Origin: JBALVT01 sp045110675
GTDB lineage: Bacteria; Pseudomonadota; Gammaproteobacteria; Pseudomonadales; Halieaceae
NCBI GenBank assembly: GCA_045110675.1
Contig: JBGCGJ010000056.1
Coordinates: forward strand, 1-8,092
Direction: 5' to 3'
Length of the DNA: 8,092 bases
Part shown: piece after piece, positions 6,086 through 8,092 of the stretch
Layout of the letters: every line of letters starts with the position of its first letter
Numbering within the stretch: position 1 is the stretch's first letter
Notes under the pieces: generated by a model
Databases searched by the model: none
What the model was told of the DNA's origin: nothing
The model's input: the letters and a program-made list of their open reading frames with translations, nothing else
Translations under genes and position numbers: made by a program

Positions 6086-6095
6086 AACGTTATAT
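5941..6095. other. Imperfect inverted repeat ahead of the DUF3592 gene (weak attC-like candidate)
   Basis: GATAAC (5941-5946) faces GTTATAT (6089-6095). Inside them AAAGTTGAC (5959-5967) faces GTCAGCTTT (6069-6077), pairing at 9 of 9 if one G-U is allowed. The gaps between outer and inner arms are 12 and 11 bases. Further in, ACGGGTACGTCG (about 5971-5982) can pair loosely with the CGTCGCACCGTG side. The region becomes GC-rich at 6030-6070 against its surroundings. Two nested arm pairs with symmetric spacing suit an integron-type site of the long kind, but the core sequences deviate from the consensus. Confidence 0.3.
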
Positions 6096-6130
6096 GTAGA
6101 GGATTTAAAGCGGTAATCAGAGAAGGGCTA

Positions 6131-6655
6131 ATGCCTCCCCTTGTTAAGCCAATACCAGGAATAACTCAGGTAACTATGTATTACGAAAAAATAGTAGAAG
6201 CAATGGGTCTCCCATTCACACTGATTTACTGTGCAATGCTACTAGGTTGCTTCTACTTTATGCTTGTTTCCCTTCCCCGATCACTTAGTACCAAGTCTTG
6301 GCCAAAAACGTACGGTGAGATTACTAAGAGCTCTCTAAAAAAAGGCACGCGAATTTCAAACGGTTCTACTTTCGACGTATTTTCGTCTGATGTAGCTTAT
6401 CGTTATGTTGTCGATGGGAATGAGTATTTTTCAAATAGAATCAAATGGCTAGATCACAGAAGTAACAATGAAGCATTTCATAAGCAAGTTATAGAAAAAT
6501 ATTCTTTAGGAAAAATGGTAAACGTATTTTATGACCCGAAAAAGCCAGAGAACGGCCTACTTGAGCCGGGTCTTAGTACAGGTAACTTCATTGCGCTACT
6601 ATTTTTTCTGTTTGGTTTGGGATCGATGACGTTCCTATTGTCAGCTAAGTTATGA
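6131..6655 (+). CDS. DUF3592-domain membrane protein
   Basis: This 174-residue protein has two transmembrane helices (about 27-48 and 152-171) around a beta-rich loop. The loop carries the DUF3592 pattern: SWPKTYGEITKSSLKKG (56-72), DVAYRYVVDGNEYFSNRIKW (87-106), then KYSLGKMVNVFYDPKKPEN (123-141) and LLEPG. The family is widespread, its function is unknown, and the domain is thought to lie outside the cytoplasm. I kept the ATG at 6131, which has AGAAGGG just upstream with tight spacing. An in-frame ATG at 6176 with CAGG five bases upstream is about equally good and would remove 15 non-conserved residues. The stop overlaps the hydrolase start by ATGA (6652-6655), so the two products are made together and may act together at the membrane. 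Confidence 0.75.
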   Translation: MPPLVKPIPGITQVTMYYEKIVEAMGLPFTLIYCAMLLGCFYFMLVSLPRSLSTKSWPKTYGEITKSSLKKGTRISNGSTFDVFSSDVAYRYVVDGNEYFSNRIKWLDHRSNNEAFHKQVIEKYSLGKMVNVFYDPKKPENGLLEPGLSTGNFIALLFFLFGLGSMTFLLSAKL

Positions 6656-7659
6656 AAATCTTATTGATTGTTGGTCTACTGTTCGTAGTTGTTGGAAGTG
6701 GCGTCAGCCAGTCGGAGGACCTAGAGGCATCAGATAAACCCAGTCAGAATGCGTCGGACGAGTTCAGCTACTATGAACGCGATAGACCGCTATTTCAAAT
6801 GAACTGGAACTCCGGATCTGAAGACTGCAGCACAAATGACCAACCACCCATTGAGGTTTTAGCTTTTAGCAGCTCGACCTATGTGCTTCGTCAGAACAAG
6901 TGCATTCATTTTGAAGCCCCATTTATTTATATCTTGTTTGGTGAGCATACAGTGCTTGTTCACGACACGGGGGCAACGGGAAGCAGCAAAGAATTCCCAC
7001 TCTACAAAACCGTATCAACGCTGATTAATGAACGAAGACAGCTTGGCTATCCAAAAACTCAAACAATACTAGTCACCCACTCACACAGTCATCGCGACCA
7101 TACTTCAGCAGATCTGCAATTTAGAAATCAACCCAATGTGACTTTGATAGAACCGAAGAAAGAAGCAATCTTGAATTACTTTGGTATCTCGAACTGGCCG
7201 AACCAAAGTGCAACTATCGACCTCGGAGCGAGAGAACTAAAGATTATTCCCACACCTGGTCATCAAGAAGAGAGCATCTCAATTTATGACCCTCAAACTC
7301 AATGGATGCTGACCGGCGACACTTTCTATCCAGGTATTGTTTACGTCAAAAACTGGCAGACGTATAAATCGAGTATCAAACGATTAGTGGATTTTTCAAA
7401 AGATTATCAAGTGTCTCTTTTAATGGGTTCGCATATAGAAATGACGAATAGAGATGGCGTTGCTTACCCAATTGGTGCTACCTATCAACCCGATGAAGCA
7501 GCCTTACCTTTGCAGCTCGAAGACCTATACCAACTGCATGCTGCTCTTGAAGAGTCCGGCGAAAAAGCCAGGAGCATGACATTTGGGAATTTAATAGTCA
7601 CACCAATGAATGTGTTTCAAAAAGCTATTGGTGGTGTTTTGAAATGGTTGACGCAATAG
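6652..7659 (+). CDS. Exported metallo-beta-lactamase-fold hydrolase
   Basis: This 335-residue protein begins MKILLIVGLLFVVVGSGVSQ, a likely Sec signal peptide with no lipobox, so it should act in the periplasm. The MBL fold follows with all metal ligands: LVHDTGATG (102-110), the HxHxDH motif as HSHRDH (145-150), TPGH with H204, TGD with D223, and GSH with H261. The spacing is that of the glyoxalase II/general MBL hydrolase type, which uses two metal ions to open esters, thioesters, lactones or similar bonds. It is not a clear B1 or B3 beta-lactamase. The C-terminus (YQPDEAALPLQLEDLYQLHA, 278-297) looks like the tail of a periplasmic MBL subgroup of unknown substrate. It is coupled by ATGA to the DUF3592 gene and ends 43 bases from the convergent Zur-like gene. 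Confidence 0.85.
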   Translation: MKILLIVGLLFVVVGSGVSQSEDLEASDKPSQNASDEFSYYERDRPLFQMNWNSGSEDCSTNDQPPIEVLAFSSSTYVLRQNKCIHFEAPFIYILFGEHTVLVHDTGATGSSKEFPLYKTVSTLINERRQLGYPKTQTILVTHSHSHRDHTSADLQFRNQPNVTLIEPKKEAILNYFGISNWPNQSATIDLGARELKIIPTPGHQEESISIYDPQTQWMLTGDTFYPGIVYVKNWQTYKSSIKRLVDFSKDYQVSLLMGSHIEMTNRDGVAYPIGATYQPDEAALPLQLEDLYQLHAALEESGEKARSMTFGNLIVTPMNVFQKAIGGVLKWLTQ

Positions 7660-7702
7660 CTGGCCTTTCGAAGCTCGCGAGATATCCAGTTGCTGTGCAT
7701 AC

Positions 7703-8092
7703 CTAAACGCATTCTTCACAAAGGCAGTCCATTTCCAATTGCGGACTCACCAGGCGAAAACCCGCGGTATCGACGCTGCGCTCTAGCGCCTTTATTGTTG
7801 ACTTGGCAACTGCGATTTCGGATACCTTCTGACAATTGCCGCAGATAAGGAACTGCGGTACGCCGTGGTCATGGTCGCAGGTGATATGGGCGCAAGCCAC
7901 ATACTTGTTGGCCAGGTTGAGCTTGTGCACCAGGTGCTGGCTCTGTAAAAAATCGAGGATTCGATAGACAGACATCGCCGGGATGGCATGGCCGAATTCT
8001 GATTTGCAATAATCGGCTAGTTCATAGGCTGACAGTGCTGAGTCAGAGAGCAAAAGGCCTGACAGGATTTGCTTTCTTTTGTCCGTGAGGCG
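7703..8092 (-). CDS. zur: Zur-like Fur-family zinc uptake regulator, N-terminus off the window
   Basis: The frame is open to the right edge, giving 129 residues; the TTG at 8053 is internal and not the start. The visible order is typical of Fur/Zur: LTDKRKQILSGLLLSDSALS, AYELADYCK, then the recognition helix region PAMSVYRILDFLQSQHLVHK. It continues to the hinge NKYVACAH and the dimerisation domain QFLICGNCQKVSEI (80-93) with the structural CxxC (C84, C87) and a second CxxC near the end (C125, C128). The AYEL, VYRILDFL and QFLIC wording matches Zur better than Fur or PerR. Zur with zinc represses zinc-uptake genes. The family is usually a core gene next to zinc transporter genes, which would lie beyond the window. 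Its GC content resembles the left end, so it probably marks the host backbone edge of the AT-rich block. Confidence 0.78.
   Translation of the reverse strand, partial: RLTDKRKQILSGLLLSDSALSAYELADYCKSEFGHAIPAMSVYRILDFLQSQHLVHKLNLANKYVACAHITCDHDHGVPQFLICGNCQKVSEIAVAKSTIKALERSVDTAGFRLVSPQLEMDCLCEECV

Noticed and set aside
7674..7681. CTCGCGAG palindrome as a terminator between the MBL and Zur-like genes
   Set aside because: It is only 8 bp with no loop and no T-run on either strand.
7703..8053. Complete 116-residue Fur-family protein starting at TTG 8053
   Set aside because: The frame continues to the window edge with the conserved LTDKRKQIL segment, so the gene is cut, not short.

Overview
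The window looks like accessory chromosomal DNA from a gammaproteobacterium. The evidence is the family mix (ArsR, MurR/RpiR, TetR-WHG, GFA, GST and a Zur-like Fur protein), Shine-Dalgarno starts and moderately high GC at the two ends. The genus cannot be read from the sequence. Both ends are cut: an arsR-type gene leaves on the left and a Zur-like gene enters from the right. By eye, base composition falls from GC-rich (about 1-2640 and 7700-8092) to clearly AT-richer in the middle, most strongly in 5300-7660.

Left block (1-2843). A partial ArsR repressor (minus strand) has a perfect palindrome on its start codon. Next come a class I/II PLP aminotransferase (minus) and a divergent MurR/RpiR-SIS regulator (plus), with alternating TGAAA/TTTCA half-sites between them. 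Directly after the regulator lies a decayed second copy of the arsR 5' region plus its leader (about 2651-2803). The aminotransferase-regulator pair therefore sits between two diverged direct repeats.

Middle block (2844-5154). A GFA-family zinc/glutathione enzyme (minus) is followed by a TetR-WHG repressor (minus). The repressor is divergent from a two-gene operon: a four-helix membrane protein and a glutathione S-transferase joined by an ATGA overlap. A 48-bp region with two 19-bp mirror-image arms, each holding a GACAnTGTC dyad, occupies the TetR/operon intergenic space. It is very probably the shared operator and suggests an inducible detoxification unit.

Right block (5155-8092). A row of AT-rich plus-strand genes holds a PPOX-class flavin-binding protein, a doubtful small ORF, a DUF3592 membrane protein and an exported metallo-beta-lactamase-fold hydrolase that overlaps the DUF3592 gene by ATGA. 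Two imperfect stem-forming stretches with YAAC-like and GTTA-like ends precede the PPOX and DUF3592 genes. They are weakly reminiscent of integron attC sites, but this is a speculative reading. The block ends convergently against the Zur-like gene. No tRNA, rRNA, CRISPR array, transposase or integrase is visible.
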